In this document: positions 17,669 through 26,773 of the stretch, in pieces
Layout: every line of letters begins with the position of its first letter
Numbering within the stretch: position 1 is the first letter of the stretch
Program-made: the position numbers and the translations under genes
Notes under the pieces: model-generated
The model's database searches: none
What the model was told of the DNA's origin: nothing
What the model saw: only the letters and a program-made list of their open reading frames with translations
Assembly: GCA_016125585.1 (NCBI GenBank)
Contig: WGLL01000004.1
Coordinates: forward strand, 124,001-188,000
Length of the DNA: 64,000 nt
Direction: 5' to 3'
DNA from: Caulobacter sp.
GTDB lineage: Bacteria > Pseudomonadota > Alphaproteobacteria > Caulobacterales > Caulobacteraceae

Positions 17669-19261
17669 TCAGATCAGAAGGTCCAGACCCCGACGGGTCT
17701 GGAAGCGAACGGGGAGGACGGCTTCGTCCTCAAGGGCGCCCATGGCGCGGGCGAAGGCGCGGCCGGCCTGGTCGGCGCGGCGGCTGTCATCGAAGCTCTG
17801 GCCCGAATCCCGGTTCTGGCCGGCGAAGTCGAAGGACAGACTGCCTTCACCGAGCGAGAAGCCGGCCTGTTCGAGGGCCTGGCGCAGATCCTGGGCCCGG
17901 CCGCGCAGGTCGCTGGCCGCCTGGGCGTTGTCGAAATGGAGCCGGGCCGCCAGGCGGCCGTCGGCGCCGATCTCGACGCTGACATCGACCTTGCCGAGGC
18001 CCAGCGGATCGAGCTGGAGGTCGAACCGGCTCGCTTGACCGCCGAGCTTGTCGATGATGCCGACCGCCAGCCGGGTCACGGTCTCGGGGGTGACCCTGGC
18101 CTGGGCGGCGGACGGCGCCGGCGCACCCGCGACCGAATCCGCGCGGCCGGCGAGGGTCTGGGCCTGGCCGTCGATCCGGGTCGTCGCCGGTTCGGGGCCA
18201 TCAAGGGCGGGCTCGGCCGGGGCCGGCTCATGCCCGGTCTCGTCGCTGGCCGCCTCGGCGACCTCGACGGGAGACAGGGCCGGATCAGGCTCCGCGGCGG
18301 CCCTGGCGTTGGGGCCGGCGATCCCGCTCGCGGCGGTCGTCGCTGTCCGGCGGCCGGCGACGGCCTTGGGCTCGGGCGGCAGGGTGGCCGGCGCCGGCGC
18401 GGCGTCGATCGGCGCGGCGCCGATCGGCGCGGTGTCGGGGGCAGTAACGGCGGCGGCGACTTCGGCCACGACGGCGGGAGACGGCGGCGCCGCGACGACC
18501 GGAGGCGCCTGCGCAGCGACCGCGACCGGCGGCTGAACGCCGGCGACGGGGGTCGCCTGCGCCGGCTGCGACGCCGGTGGCGAGACCTTTTGCGGGATCG
18601 GGGCGGCGAGGTCGGGGCCCGCGCCGGTCCTGATCATCGGGGGGACTGGCTGGTCCGTCGCGGCGCCGGCCCGAGCCTCCAGGCCCGACGGGTCGGCGGA
18701 GACGCCGTCGGTCGCAGGCGGCGCCGTGGTCTGGTCCGCTGGCGTCTGGTCCGCTGGCGTAGGGGGTATTGTCGTCTGGTCAGCCGCGCCCCGGACCGGC
18801 GGGGTCGCCGACGGTCCCGGCCGCAGGGCCTGCAGGGCCGCCAGGTCGAGCGGGCCCTCGGCCGGCTGATCGGCGCCGGGAAGCGTCCAGGTCTGGCCGG
18901 GGACCGACTGGCCGGGGATCGATTGGCCGCTCGCGGGCGAAGCCGATCCGGCCTGGACATCGCCCTGACCCCAGGCGCCGTCCGGCCGCGGGGCCGCAAA
19001 GGTCTGGCCAAGGCTCTGGGCCAGCCACCCGGCCAGGGCGGACTCCTGACGGGCGCCGTCGTCCGACGCCTTGTCGACCGCATCGCCCGACGCGGCGCCG
19101 GCGGCGGTGGAGCTGTCCCTGGCCGCCGTCCCGTCCCGGCCGCCGGCCAGCATCGACAGCAACGCCTCGAAGCCGCCCGCGGCGGCGGACGCGCCGTCGC
19201 CGGTCGCCGGACGCCCGGCGGGCGCGGCGGTGGGGGCCAGAAGGGAGGCAGGCGCAGTCAT
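17669..19261 (-). CDS. fliK: Flagellar hook-length control protein FliK
   Basis: The 530-residue protein is dominated by a long low-complexity Ala/Pro/Thr/Gln-rich region (about 1-400), as in molecular-ruler proteins. It ends in a conserved C-terminal hook-length domain: LQLDPLGLGKVDVSVEIG and LRGRAQDLRQALEQAG. FliK measures hook length and switches export specificity through FlhB. The open frame extends to 19420, but a sigma-54-type promoter at 19338-19352 lies inside that extension. I therefore take the ATG at 19261, which also gives a sensible N-terminus (MTAPASLLAPTA). Confidence 0.85.
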   Translation of the reverse strand: MTAPASLLAPTAAPAGRPATGDGASAAAGGFEALLSMLAGGRDGTAARDSSTAAGAASGDAVDKASDDGARQESALAGWLAQSLGQTFAAPRPDGAWGQGDVQAGSASPASGQSIPGQSVPGQTWTLPGADQPAEGPLDLAALQALRPGPSATPPVRGAADQTTIPPTPADQTPADQTTAPPATDGVSADPSGLEARAGAATDQPVPPMIRTGAGPDLAAPIPQKVSPPASQPAQATPVAGVQPPVAVAAQAPPVVAAPPSPAVVAEVAAAVTAPDTAPIGAAPIDAAPAPATLPPEPKAVAGRRTATTAASGIAGPNARAAAEPDPALSPVEVAEAASDETGHEPAPAEPALDGPEPATTRIDGQAQTLAGRADSVAGAPAPSAAQARVTPETVTRLAVGIIDKLGGQASRFDLQLDPLGLGKVDVSVEIGADGRLAARLHFDNAQAASDLRGRAQDLRQALEQAGFSLGEGSLSFDFAGQNRDSGQSFDDSRRADQAGRAFARAMGALEDEAVLPVRFQTRRGLDLLI

Positions 19262-19337
19262 GGCGCGGCGGGAATCCTTGCGGAGACGGTGGGGTCTGGC
19301 GGCGCCTGCTGCGCCCGGCTCATTCGGCCCCTCCCAA

Positions 19338-19352
19338 GCAACCCCGGGGCCA
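19338..19352 (-). promoter_or_regulatory. Sigma-54 promoter for fliK-flgD-flgE
   Basis: Read on the minus strand the site is TGGCCC-CGGGG-TTGC, with GG and GC separated by exactly ten bases as required for the -24/-12 elements. It lies about 77 bases upstream of the fliK ATG at 19261. Class III hook genes of Caulobacter use sigma-54 and FlbD, so position and sequence agree. Confidence 0.72.
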
Positions 19353-19489
19353 GTTGCCCAAAACGGGGTCATGCCGTTGTTTTTCCGGGCTATTTTCTGG
19401 AAGGCCGGGCGACCTGCCAATCGGCTCAGGGTCGAAAATTGCCGAGCGCGCCCGGTCGAAAAGGACCGGCGTCGGACCGAATTCCGTCT

Positions 19490-19504
19490 TGGCGCCAGTC
19501 TTGC
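19490..19504 (+). promoter_or_regulatory. Sigma-54 promoter for flgK-flgL
   Basis: TGGCGC-CAGTC-TTGC matches the -24/-12 consensus with GG-N10-GC spacing. Transcription would begin near 19515-19517, leaving a leader of about 140 bases before the flgK ATG at 19655. It is divergent from the fliK promoter, and both could share activator sites in 19353-19489. Two direct GGTCGAAAA repeats (19430-19438 and 19454-19462) lie there. Confidence 0.75.
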
Positions 19505-19654
19505 GCTGGTCTGGCCAGACAGCCTCGGCGCTTCAGAAGGAAGGCCATGAAAATCAAGGGCTTGGCATAGCTCATATACGCGCGGGCACAGGCCCGCCCG
19601 GCAGAAACAGCCGGGAACGCGTCAGCTTTGCCGGGCAGGAGTTGCGATCGGGCC

Positions 19655-21772
19655 ATGTCCCTGAACCAGATCATGTCCTCGGCCACCACCGGGCTGATGG
19701 CCGCCCAGACCGGTCTCCGCGCCGTCTCGGACAACATCGCCAACGTCAACACCGCCGGCTACGTCCGCAAGACGGTGCAGCAACAGCCGCTGGTGTCGGC
19801 CGGACTCGGGGTCGGGGTCGATGTCTCGAAGGTCCTGCTGGCCTCCGACGTCTATCTGCAGCGGGCGGCGATGACCGCCAAGGCCTCGGCCGCCCAGTCG
19901 GCGGCCATCGCCAACAGCCTGGACCGCGCCCAGGGCCTGTTCGGCGACCCCAGCACCGCCACCTCCTTTTTCGCCAAGCTGGACAGCCTCTACGCCGCCT
20001 TCTCGGCCTCGGCCGACGATCCCGCGTCCGGGGTGCGCCGCAGCGCCACCCTGGACGGCATCAACGACTTCCTGAGCGAATCGAGCCGCATCAGCGCCTC
20101 CCTGGGCAGCCTGATCAGCGAGGCCGACAGCCGGATCGCGGCCGACGTCGACCGGGTCAACCAGCTGCTCAAGGAAATCGACAGCCTCAACGGAGATGTG
20201 GTCCGCGCCAAGGTGACCGGCGACGCCACCGGCGCGGAGATGATCCAGACCGGTCTGATCGACGAGCTGGGCACGCTGATCGACATCAGCGTCACCCGCC
20301 GCGAGTCCGGCGCCTTCGTCGTCCGCGCATCGGACGGGGTGCAGTTGGCCGGCGAGGGCGGGGCCGCCACCCTGACCTATATCCATAGTGAAGGCGCGAC
20401 CGGCGAGATCGCCGTCACCCTGCCCGGGGCCGCCGGGCAATCATCGCTGCGGGCCCGGCTCAGCGGCGGGGAAATCCGCGGCCTGCTGGACCTGCGCGAC
20501 AAGGAGCTTCCGGCCATCGGCGAACAGCTGGCCGAGTTTGTCACCCGGGCCGTCGACGAGCTGAACCGGGCCCACAACGCCGCCGCCGCCGTGCCGCCGC
20601 CGACCAGCCTGACCGGCCGCAACACCGGCCTGGACCTGACCACGGCGATGTCCGGTTTCACCGGCGCGACCAACCTGGCCGTGGTCGCTCCTGACGGGAC
20701 GCTGCAGAAGCAGATAGCCATCGACTTTTCCGCCGGATCGATGAGCGTCGACGGCGGACCGGCGACGGCCTTCACCCCGGCCTCCTTCCTGGCCAGCCTG
20801 AACACCGCCCTGGGCGCCGACGGCTCGGCCAGCTTCAGCAACGGGGTCCTGTCCCTGAGCGCCAACGGCGGCAACGGCCTGGCATTCGCCGAGGACACGG
20901 CCGCGCCGTCCGGCAAGGCGGGCAAGAGCTTCTCGCACTTCTTCGGCCTCAACGACCTGATCACCAGCGACGGCTTCGCCAACTACGACACCGGACTGTC
21001 GGCGGCCGACGCCCATGGCTTCACCCCCGGCGATACCGTGACCTTCCGCCTGGCCAACAGCGACGGCTCGCGCATCCGCGACATCAGCGTCGCGGTTCCC
21101 GCCGGCGGCACGATGCAGGATCTGCTGGACGCCCTGAACGCCCCGGCCAGCGGGCTGGGCGTCTACGGCAGGTTCTCGCTGGATGGCAACGGAGCGATGA
21201 CCTACGCGCCCAATACCGCCGGCGGGGCCAGCATCAGCGTCATTTCCGACGACACCGAGCGTGGCGTCGGCGGGCCCTCGATCACCGAGCTGTTCGGCAT
21301 CGGCGCCGCCCAGCGCAACGGCCGCGCCGGCCGATTCAGCGTGCGGGCCGACATCAGCGCCGATCCGGCGAAGATGGCCCTGGCCACCATGGACCTGAGC
21401 CAGGACGCCGCCGGACACCCGGTGCTGTCGAAGGGCGACGGCAGCGGCGCCCTGCTGCTGGCCCGGGCCGGCGAGACGACCGCGAAATTCGATCCCGCCG
21501 GCGGCCTTGGCGGGGTGTCGATGTCGGTCAATCGCTATGCCTCGGAGCTGGCGGGCTCGATCGGCCGGCGGTCGGACGCCGCCGCCTCCCGTCGCGACAC
21601 CGCCCAGGCCGTGGCCGCCGAGGCCACCTCGCGCCGGGCCTCCGTCGAGGGGGTCAACCTCGACGAGGAGCTGATCAGCATGACCACCTATCAACAGGCG
21701 TTCAACGCCTCCGCCCGCGTCGTCCAGGCCAGCAAGGACATGTTCGACATCCTTGTCGGCATGCTGAGGTAG
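19655..21772 (+). CDS. flgK: Flagellar hook-associated protein 1, FlgK
   Basis: The protein is 705 residues and joins hook and filament. The N-terminal helix region MSSATTGLMAAQTGLRAVSDNIANVNTAGYVRK carries the rod/hook family signature. The C-terminal EGVNLDEELISMTTYQQAFNASARVVQASKDMFDILV is the classic FlgK end. Start ATG 19655 (MSLNQIM) has AGGAG upstream. A longer frame from 19628 is possible but adds nothing conserved. flgL begins three bases after its stop, so the two form an operon from the sigma-54 promoter at 19490-19504. Confidence 0.96.
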   Translation: MSLNQIMSSATTGLMAAQTGLRAVSDNIANVNTAGYVRKTVQQQPLVSAGLGVGVDVSKVLLASDVYLQRAAMTAKASAAQSAAIANSLDRAQGLFGDPSTATSFFAKLDSLYAAFSASADDPASGVRRSATLDGINDFLSESSRISASLGSLISEADSRIAADVDRVNQLLKEIDSLNGDVVRAKVTGDATGAEMIQTGLIDELGTLIDISVTRRESGAFVVRASDGVQLAGEGGAATLTYIHSEGATGEIAVTLPGAAGQSSLRARLSGGEIRGLLDLRDKELPAIGEQLAEFVTRAVDELNRAHNAAAAVPPPTSLTGRNTGLDLTTAMSGFTGATNLAVVAPDGTLQKQIAIDFSAGSMSVDGGPATAFTPASFLASLNTALGADGSASFSNGVLSLSANGGNGLAFAEDTAAPSGKAGKSFSHFFGLNDLITSDGFANYDTGLSAADAHGFTPGDTVTFRLANSDGSRIRDISVAVPAGGTMQDLLDALNAPASGLGVYGRFSLDGNGAMTYAPNTAGGASISVISDDTERGVGGPSITELFGIGAAQRNGRAGRFSVRADISADPAKMALATMDLSQDAAGHPVLSKGDGSGALLLARAGETTAKFDPAGGLGGVSMSVNRYASELAGSIGRRSDAAASRRDTAQAVAAEATSRRASVEGVNLDEELISMTTYQQAFNASARVVQASKDMFDILVGMLR

Positions 21773-21775
21773 ATC

Positions 21776-22714
21776 ATGACCCGCATCGCCACCTCCAACA
21801 GCTATTCCACCGTCCTGGCCGACCTGATGCGGGCCCAGGTCAATCAGCAGCAGGCCAATGAACAGGTCTCCAGCGGCAAGGCGGCCAACGACCTCAAGGG
21901 CTTCGCCCGCCATGCCGACACCCTGCTGGCGGCCCGCACCGTGCAGAGCCGGGTCGATGGCTTTCTCGAACAGGGCAAGGCGCTGAGCTCGCGGCTGCAG
22001 ACCCAGGACCTGGCCCTGAACCAGACGGCCGACGCCGCCCAGGGCGCCCGGCAGGCGATCGCCGAGGCCCTGGCCGCCGGACGGGGCGACAATCTGATGA
22101 CCGCCATGTCCAGCTGGTTCGGGTCGGCGACCGAGGCGCTGAACACCAAGGAAGGCGGCCGCTTCCTGTTCTCCGGCGGCCAGGTCGACATCAAGCCGGT
22201 GACGGCCACGAAGCTGAGCGATCTGACGGCGGCGCCGACGGCGACCGACATGGTCGACACCGTGTTCGTCAACGACGGCCTGACGCCGGTCAGCCGGCTG
22301 GACGAATCCACCACCATCCAGAGCGGCTTCCTCGCCGACCAGCTGGGCGGCGACCTGTTCTCCGCCTTCCGCCAGGTCCAGGCCTATGTCGAGGCCAACG
22401 GCGACTTCACCAGTCCGCTGACCGCCGCCCAGAGCAGCTTCCTCGAAGGGGTGATGGGCAGCTTCGACGCCGCCCGGACCGGCCTGACCGAGCAGGCGGC
22501 CCGCAACGGCCTGAACCAGAACCGGCTGGACGCGGCCACGGCCCAGCATGAGTCGCGGCAGATCATGCTGAAGGGCGTGATCTCGGACGTCGCCGACGTC
22601 GACATCGCCGAGGCCATCACCCGCCTGCAACAGGCCCAGACCGCGCTGCAGGCCTCGGCCCAGGTGTTCAGCACCCTCAGGGACAGCTCGCTGCTGAACC
22701 TGCTGAGCAACTGA
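21776..22714 (+). CDS. flgL: Flagellar hook-associated protein 3, FlgL
   Basis: This 312-residue flagellin-like protein starts MTRIATSNSYSTVLADLMRAQ and ends with the helix LQQAQTALQASAQVFSTLRDSSLLNLL, the two conserved arms that form the filament-type core. The middle contains NTKEGGRFLFSGGQ, as in flagellin-family proteins. FlgL sits between FlgK and the flagellin filament. It is co-transcribed with flgK. About 200 bases of GC-rich DNA without a recognised feature follow. Confidence 0.95.
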   Translation: MTRIATSNSYSTVLADLMRAQVNQQQANEQVSSGKAANDLKGFARHADTLLAARTVQSRVDGFLEQGKALSSRLQTQDLALNQTADAAQGARQAIAEALAAGRGDNLMTAMSSWFGSATEALNTKEGGRFLFSGGQVDIKPVTATKLSDLTAAPTATDMVDTVFVNDGLTPVSRLDESTTIQSGFLADQLGGDLFSAFRQVQAYVEANGDFTSPLTAAQSSFLEGVMGSFDAARTGLTEQAARNGLNQNRLDAATAQHESRQIMLKGVISDVADVDIAEAITRLQQAQTALQASAQVFSTLRDSSLLNLLSN

Positions 22715-22915
22715 CGCCCGGGCCGGCGTGAGGGCCGATCGCCCGTCCGGGCCCCGCCCTGGCCGACCCTCCCCCTCGATGGCGGCGCCTGACCGCCGCA
22801 CGACGGGCGGGGACGGCGAGACGACTTCAACTCCCCGGTTCGTGGGCGGGGGGCAGCCTGAAAAGCGGGCGCGACTCCGTTGGCCGCCGGCGGCGATTGC
22901 GGCTACATCGGCGGC

Positions 22916-23314
22916 ATGATGGTTTTCGGCACACTGAACCTGGCGATCATGATCGCCGTCATCGCCTGCTGCATCGGCGGCGTCATGGGCGGGCTGCGGC
23001 TGGCGAGGCCGCAGGCGATCAAGCCGCGCGGCCGGGCCGAAGAGCGAGCCTTCGCCGGCATGCTGATCGCGGTTCACGCCGGGGCGGCGATGGCGCTGGG
23101 CTATGCGCCGGGCGTCGGCCGGCTGATGGCCGCGGCGGTGGCGCTGGGCTGGCTGGGGTCGGCGGCCGGCCGGGTGCTGTCGCTGGTGCTGGACCGCCAG
23201 AGCGACCCGATGCTGCGTCAGGCCCTGATTCTGGAGCTGCTGATGGCGGTGGCCCTGGGCCTGCCCTGGCTGGGCGTGGGCGTCGCCAGCTTGGGCGGCG
23301 GCGTCGAGGTCTAG
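22916..23314 (+). CDS. Four-helix membrane protein (DUF4345-like)
   Basis: The protein has 132 residues with four hydrophobic segments and the pattern GYAPGVGRLMAAAVALGWLGSAAGRVLSLVLD. This recalls DUF4345 proteins (glycine-rich helices ending in GRxLSL), though I only judge this by eye. Two ATGs (22916 and 22919) are adjacent; the open frame upstream of them is not convincing. No function is established for this kind of protein. It stands between the flagellar block and a secreted DUF2141 protein. Confidence 0.6.
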   Translation: MMVFGTLNLAIMIAVIACCIGGVMGGLRLARPQAIKPRGRAEERAFAGMLIAVHAGAAMALGYAPGVGRLMAAAVALGWLGSAAGRVLSLVLDRQSDPMLRQALILELLMAVALGLPWLGVGVASLGGGVEV

Positions 23315-23443
23315 AGCCCGCCGCGGGCCGCCCCGTCCCCGATCCCTTTTGTTACGGCGAATTCATCCAGGGCGAATTGACGGCAGATTACTTTGCGTTT
23401 TAAAGTGCATTGTCATTGGGCGATGGGCCCCGGAGAGACCGTC

Positions 23444-23860
23444 ATGAAATTCACCCCCTTCATCCTCGCCTCGGCGATCACCCTGGGCCTGGCCGGCACG
23501 GCCCTGGCCGCCGACGTCACCGTCAATCTGACCGGCGTGCAGGATCGCGGCGGCGCCATGCTGGTGTCGTTGCAGAGCCGCGAGCAGTTCATGAAGCCGA
23601 TGGGCGCGGCCGGCGCCTTCGCCCCCGCCACGCCCGGGACGATGACCCTGGTGGTCCGCGACGTGCCGCCCGGCGACTATGCGGTGATGGTCATGCACGA
23701 CGAGGACAGCAACTGGACCCTGACCATGAAGGACGGCCGTCCGGGCGAGGGCCTGGCCAACACCGGCGCGAGGATCACCCGCGAGACCACATTCGACGAC
23801 GTCAGGATCGCCGTCCCGGCCGAGGGCGCTACGGTCACCCTGCCGATCACCTATCCCTGA
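23444..23860 (+). CDS. Secreted DUF2141 family protein
   Basis: The protein has 138 residues with a clear signal peptide (MKFTPFILASAITLGLAGTA, then LAAD). The mature part is a beta-sandwich-type DUF2141 domain: VNLTGVQDRGGAMLVSL, the conserved VPPGDYAVMVMHDEDSN block and NTGARI near the end. The start at 23444 has GGAGAG upstream; an in-frame start at 23393 would precede the signal sequence by 17 residues and is unlikely. The family is exported, but its biochemical role is unknown. It lies 25 bases upstream of the amidohydrolase gene and may be co-transcribed with it. Confidence 0.8.
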   Translation: MKFTPFILASAITLGLAGTALAADVTVNLTGVQDRGGAMLVSLQSREQFMKPMGAAGAFAPATPGTMTLVVRDVPPGDYAVMVMHDEDSNWTLTMKDGRPGEGLANTGARITRETTFDDVRIAVPAEGATVTLPITYP

Positions 23861-23885
23861 CGCGCCGGACCGGGAGGGCGGGACG

Positions 23886-25181
23886 ATGAGACAACCGATC
23901 CGCACCGCAATGGCGGTGATGGCGGCGGCGGCGCTGCTGGCCGGGAGCGCCCTGGCCGGGCCGCCGGGCGGCGGGGAGACACTGCGGTTCACCGGCGGCC
24001 ACTGGTGGAGTCCGAGCGGCTTCGTCGAGGGCGACCGCTATGTGCGCGGCGGGGTCTTCGTCGCCCCGACGGCCGGGGCGCGGACCGTCGACCTGGCCGG
24101 CGGCTATGTCACGCCGCCGTTCGGGGAGGCGCACAACCACAATCTGGACGCCCCACAGCAGGCCAGGGGCGTCAGCGACCAGTATCTGGCCAACGGGATC
24201 TTCTATGTGAAGAACCCCAACAGCCGCGCGGCCTTCACCAGCCAGACGCGGGCCCTGCTGAACCGGCAGGACACCGTCGACGCCCGGTTCGCCATGGGCG
24301 GCCTGACCGCCGAGGGGGGCCATCCGATCCGCCTCTACGGGTTTCTGTCGCGGTTCAGCGGCCCCGAACAGCCGGGCGAGGCCTTCGAGGGCGACGCCTA
24401 TCACGTGATCCGCACCGCCGCCGACATCGAGCCGACCCTGGACCGGCTGCAGGCCCAGGGCGCCGACTTCGTGAAGACCTATCTGCTGCATTCGGAAGCC
24501 TATGAGGCCCGCCGGAGCGACAAGGCCTACTACGGTCTGCGGGGCCTGGACCCGGCCCTCTATCCAAAAATCATCCGCGCCGCCCACCGGCGGGGGCTGA
24601 AGGTCAGCGTCCATGTCGAGACCGCGGCGGACTTCCGCACCGCCGTCGCCGCGGGAGTCGATGAGGTGGCCCACCTGCCCGGCTACAACTGGGAGGCCGG
24701 CGAGGGGCCGGAGGTCTATCGCCTGACCCCGGCCGACGCCCGGGCCGCGGCCCGCGCCGGGGTGGTGGTGGTGACGACCACCGTCATCACCCGCGGCCTG
24801 AACCTGCCGACCGCCCGGCGCCAACAGATCCAGGCCCTGCAGGCCGCCAACCTGCGCCTGCTGATGGCCGCCGGGGTTCCGCTGGCCATCGGCTCGGACA
24901 GCTACATGCAGACCTCGCGCGCCGAGATCGAGAACCTGTCCGACATGCAGGTGTTCGATACGCCGACCCTGCTGCGGCTGTGGATCCAGACCCCGAAGGT
25001 CGCGATCTTTCCCGGCCGCCGGGTCTCCTGCCTGACGCGGGGCTGCGAGGCCGACTTCCTGGTCCTGAAGGCCGACCCGACCCGCGACCTGGCGGCCACC
25101 CGGGACATTGCCGCCGCCTGGAAGCAGGGCCGGCCCCTGACCCTGGTCGCGCGACGGGCCAGCATGCTGCCGGGAGGCTAG
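23886..25181 (+). CDS. Exported amidohydrolase
   Basis: The protein has 431 residues with a signal peptide (RTAMAVMAAAALLAGSALA). The metal-dependent hydrolase barrel follows: His83-x-His85 in FGEAHNHN, His near 243 (VSVHVETAADF), His near 262 (EVAHLPGY) and Asp near 337 in IGSDSY, the set that binds metal in amidohydrolases. A C-terminal ADFLVLKADP segment is typical of the beta-sandwich end. The substrate cannot be deduced; the location should be periplasmic. A cysteine pair (SCLTRGCEADF) near the C-terminus may form a disulfide. Confidence 0.85.
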   Translation: MRQPIRTAMAVMAAAALLAGSALAGPPGGGETLRFTGGHWWSPSGFVEGDRYVRGGVFVAPTAGARTVDLAGGYVTPPFGEAHNHNLDAPQQARGVSDQYLANGIFYVKNPNSRAAFTSQTRALLNRQDTVDARFAMGGLTAEGGHPIRLYGFLSRFSGPEQPGEAFEGDAYHVIRTAADIEPTLDRLQAQGADFVKTYLLHSEAYEARRSDKAYYGLRGLDPALYPKIIRAAHRRGLKVSVHVETAADFRTAVAAGVDEVAHLPGYNWEAGEGPEVYRLTPADARAAARAGVVVVTTTVITRGLNLPTARRQQIQALQAANLRLLMAAGVPLAIGSDSYMQTSRAEIENLSDMQVFDTPTLLRLWIQTPKVAIFPGRRVSCLTRGCEADFLVLKADPTRDLAATRDIAAAWKQGRPLTLVARRASMLPGG

Positions 25182-25311
25182 GTCGGCGCAAGCGCCGAGG
25201 ATCGGCCCCTGCTTGTCGGGCGGCCCGATCCTCGGCAAGGGACGGAAAAGACGATGGACTTCGGCCCCGCCCCCGGTGATCGTTGCCCGTGATCCGCCGG
25301 GAGCCGAGCCC

Positions 25312-26757
25312 TTGAGACCTCTGTGCATTGGACTGGTGTGTCTGCTCGGGTTGACCGCGGCCGCGAGGCCGCCCGAGCCGCCGGCCGAGGCGACCTGGTA
25401 TGTCCTGTCGGCCGACGACGGCGCGCGGATCGGCTACGCCAGCCAGACGGTGACGCCGACGGCCAGCGGCCGGGAGATCGTCCAGGAGCAGCGGATCTCG
25501 CTGCAGGAGCGCAACGCCGCGGCGACCACCGTGGTCCTGCGGACGACCTATGTCGAGGACGCGGCCGGGGCCATCCGCGTCGTTCGCATGTCGAGGACCG
25601 CCGGCCGCAGCTGGTCGCGGCATGAGGCCCGGATCGAGGCCGGCCGGGCGCGGATCACCCACGAGACCGCTGCCGAACGGCGCGCCGTCGCCGTCGCCCT
25701 GCCCCCTGGCGTGCGCTTCGACGGCGGCGAGGCCCTGATGCGAACCTGGGATCCGTCGCAGACCCCGCGCCTCGAGTTCGACAGCCTGGACGTCGACGGG
25801 GCGGTTATCGAGCATGTGGTCATCGAGCCCCTGCCCGCCGACGCGACCGACCCGCCCGGCGGCCTCAGCGCGCTGCGCAAGGGCTATGAGGACGGACAGC
25901 TGCAGACCATCGCCCGGCTGAGACTGGACTCGGGCCGCCGGGTGATCTCGACGACCCGGCCGATGTTCGGGGCCAGCGCCACCCTCACGCTGTCGGACCG
26001 CGAAACCGCCCTGGAACCGCACCCGGCCTATCGCGTGCTGCCGCGGCTGATGACCAAGTCGCTGTTCCGCATCCAGCCGCCCGCCCTGCGCGGCCACATC
26101 CGCTATCGCTTCGAATTCAGGGACGGCGTCCAGTTCGACCTGCCGGCGACCGGAGAGCAGAAAGCCGTCGCCTCGCCGGGATCAGCGGTCATCGATATCT
26201 GCGACGACTGCGGGCCCGGCCTGCCGACCGACGCGGCCTATCTGGCCGACGCCCGCAAGCCGACCGCCTGGCTGCAGAGCGACAGCCCCCGGCTGAAGGC
26301 CATCGCCGGCCCGGTGACGCGGATGCGGGTCTCCGACAGCCGCAAGATGGAAATCCTGCTGAAGAAGGCCCGGCCCTATCTGGGAAAGATCGACTTTGTC
26401 GGCCACTATTCGGCGCTGGAGACCCTGAACCGGCGGGCCGGCGACTGCACCGAGGCCGCCGTGCTGCTGGCCGCCCTGGGCAGGGCGGCCGGGATCCCGA
26501 CGAGGGTGGTCAACGGCCTGGTCTATTCCCGCGAACGCTATCACGGCGTCAGCAACGCCTTCTTGCCGCACAGCTGGACCCTGGCCTATGTTGACGGGGC
26601 CTGGCGCAGTTTCGATCTGGCGCTGGACAGTTTCGACGCCTCTCACATCGCCATCAGCATCGGCGACGGCGACGCGCGCAGCCTCTCGGCGGCCAGCCAG
26701 CTGGGCAGCCTGCTTCTGTGGCGGGACATGAGGGAAGTGCGCGCCCGGCCGCAATGA
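25312..26757 (+). CDS. Exported transglutaminase-like superfamily protein
   Basis: The protein has 481 residues. The C-terminal part (about 355-450) is a transglutaminase/protease-fold domain with Cys379 in RAGDCTEAAVLLAALGRAAG, His420 in LPHSWTLAYVDGAWRSFD and the Asp near 436 of that motif. The first 350 residues look beta-rich and are not recognised. I choose TTG at 25312, which has CGGGAG upstream and creates a signal-like N-terminus (MRPLCIGLVCLLGLTAAA). GTG at 25276 and a start at 25213 are alternatives. Such proteins act on peptides or other amide bonds; the actual reaction is unknown. Confidence 0.72.
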   Translation: MRPLCIGLVCLLGLTAAARPPEPPAEATWYVLSADDGARIGYASQTVTPTASGREIVQEQRISLQERNAAATTVVLRTTYVEDAAGAIRVVRMSRTAGRSWSRHEARIEAGRARITHETAAERRAVAVALPPGVRFDGGEALMRTWDPSQTPRLEFDSLDVDGAVIEHVVIEPLPADATDPPGGLSALRKGYEDGQLQTIARLRLDSGRRVISTTRPMFGASATLTLSDRETALEPHPAYRVLPRLMTKSLFRIQPPALRGHIRYRFEFRDGVQFDLPATGEQKAVASPGSAVIDICDDCGPGLPTDAAYLADARKPTAWLQSDSPRLKAIAGPVTRMRVSDSRKMEILLKKARPYLGKIDFVGHYSALETLNRRAGDCTEAAVLLAALGRAAGIPTRVVNGLVYSRERYHGVSNAFLPHSWTLAYVDGAWRSFDLALDSFDASHIAISIGDGDARSLSAASQLGSLLLWRDMREVRARPQ

Positions 26758-26773
26758 GCCGGGCGCGAAACCG

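Noticed and set aside
17354..19570. Plus-strand long frame opposite fliK
   Set aside because: Antisense frame of the Ala/Pro-rich FliK; Arg/Gly-rich with no domain.
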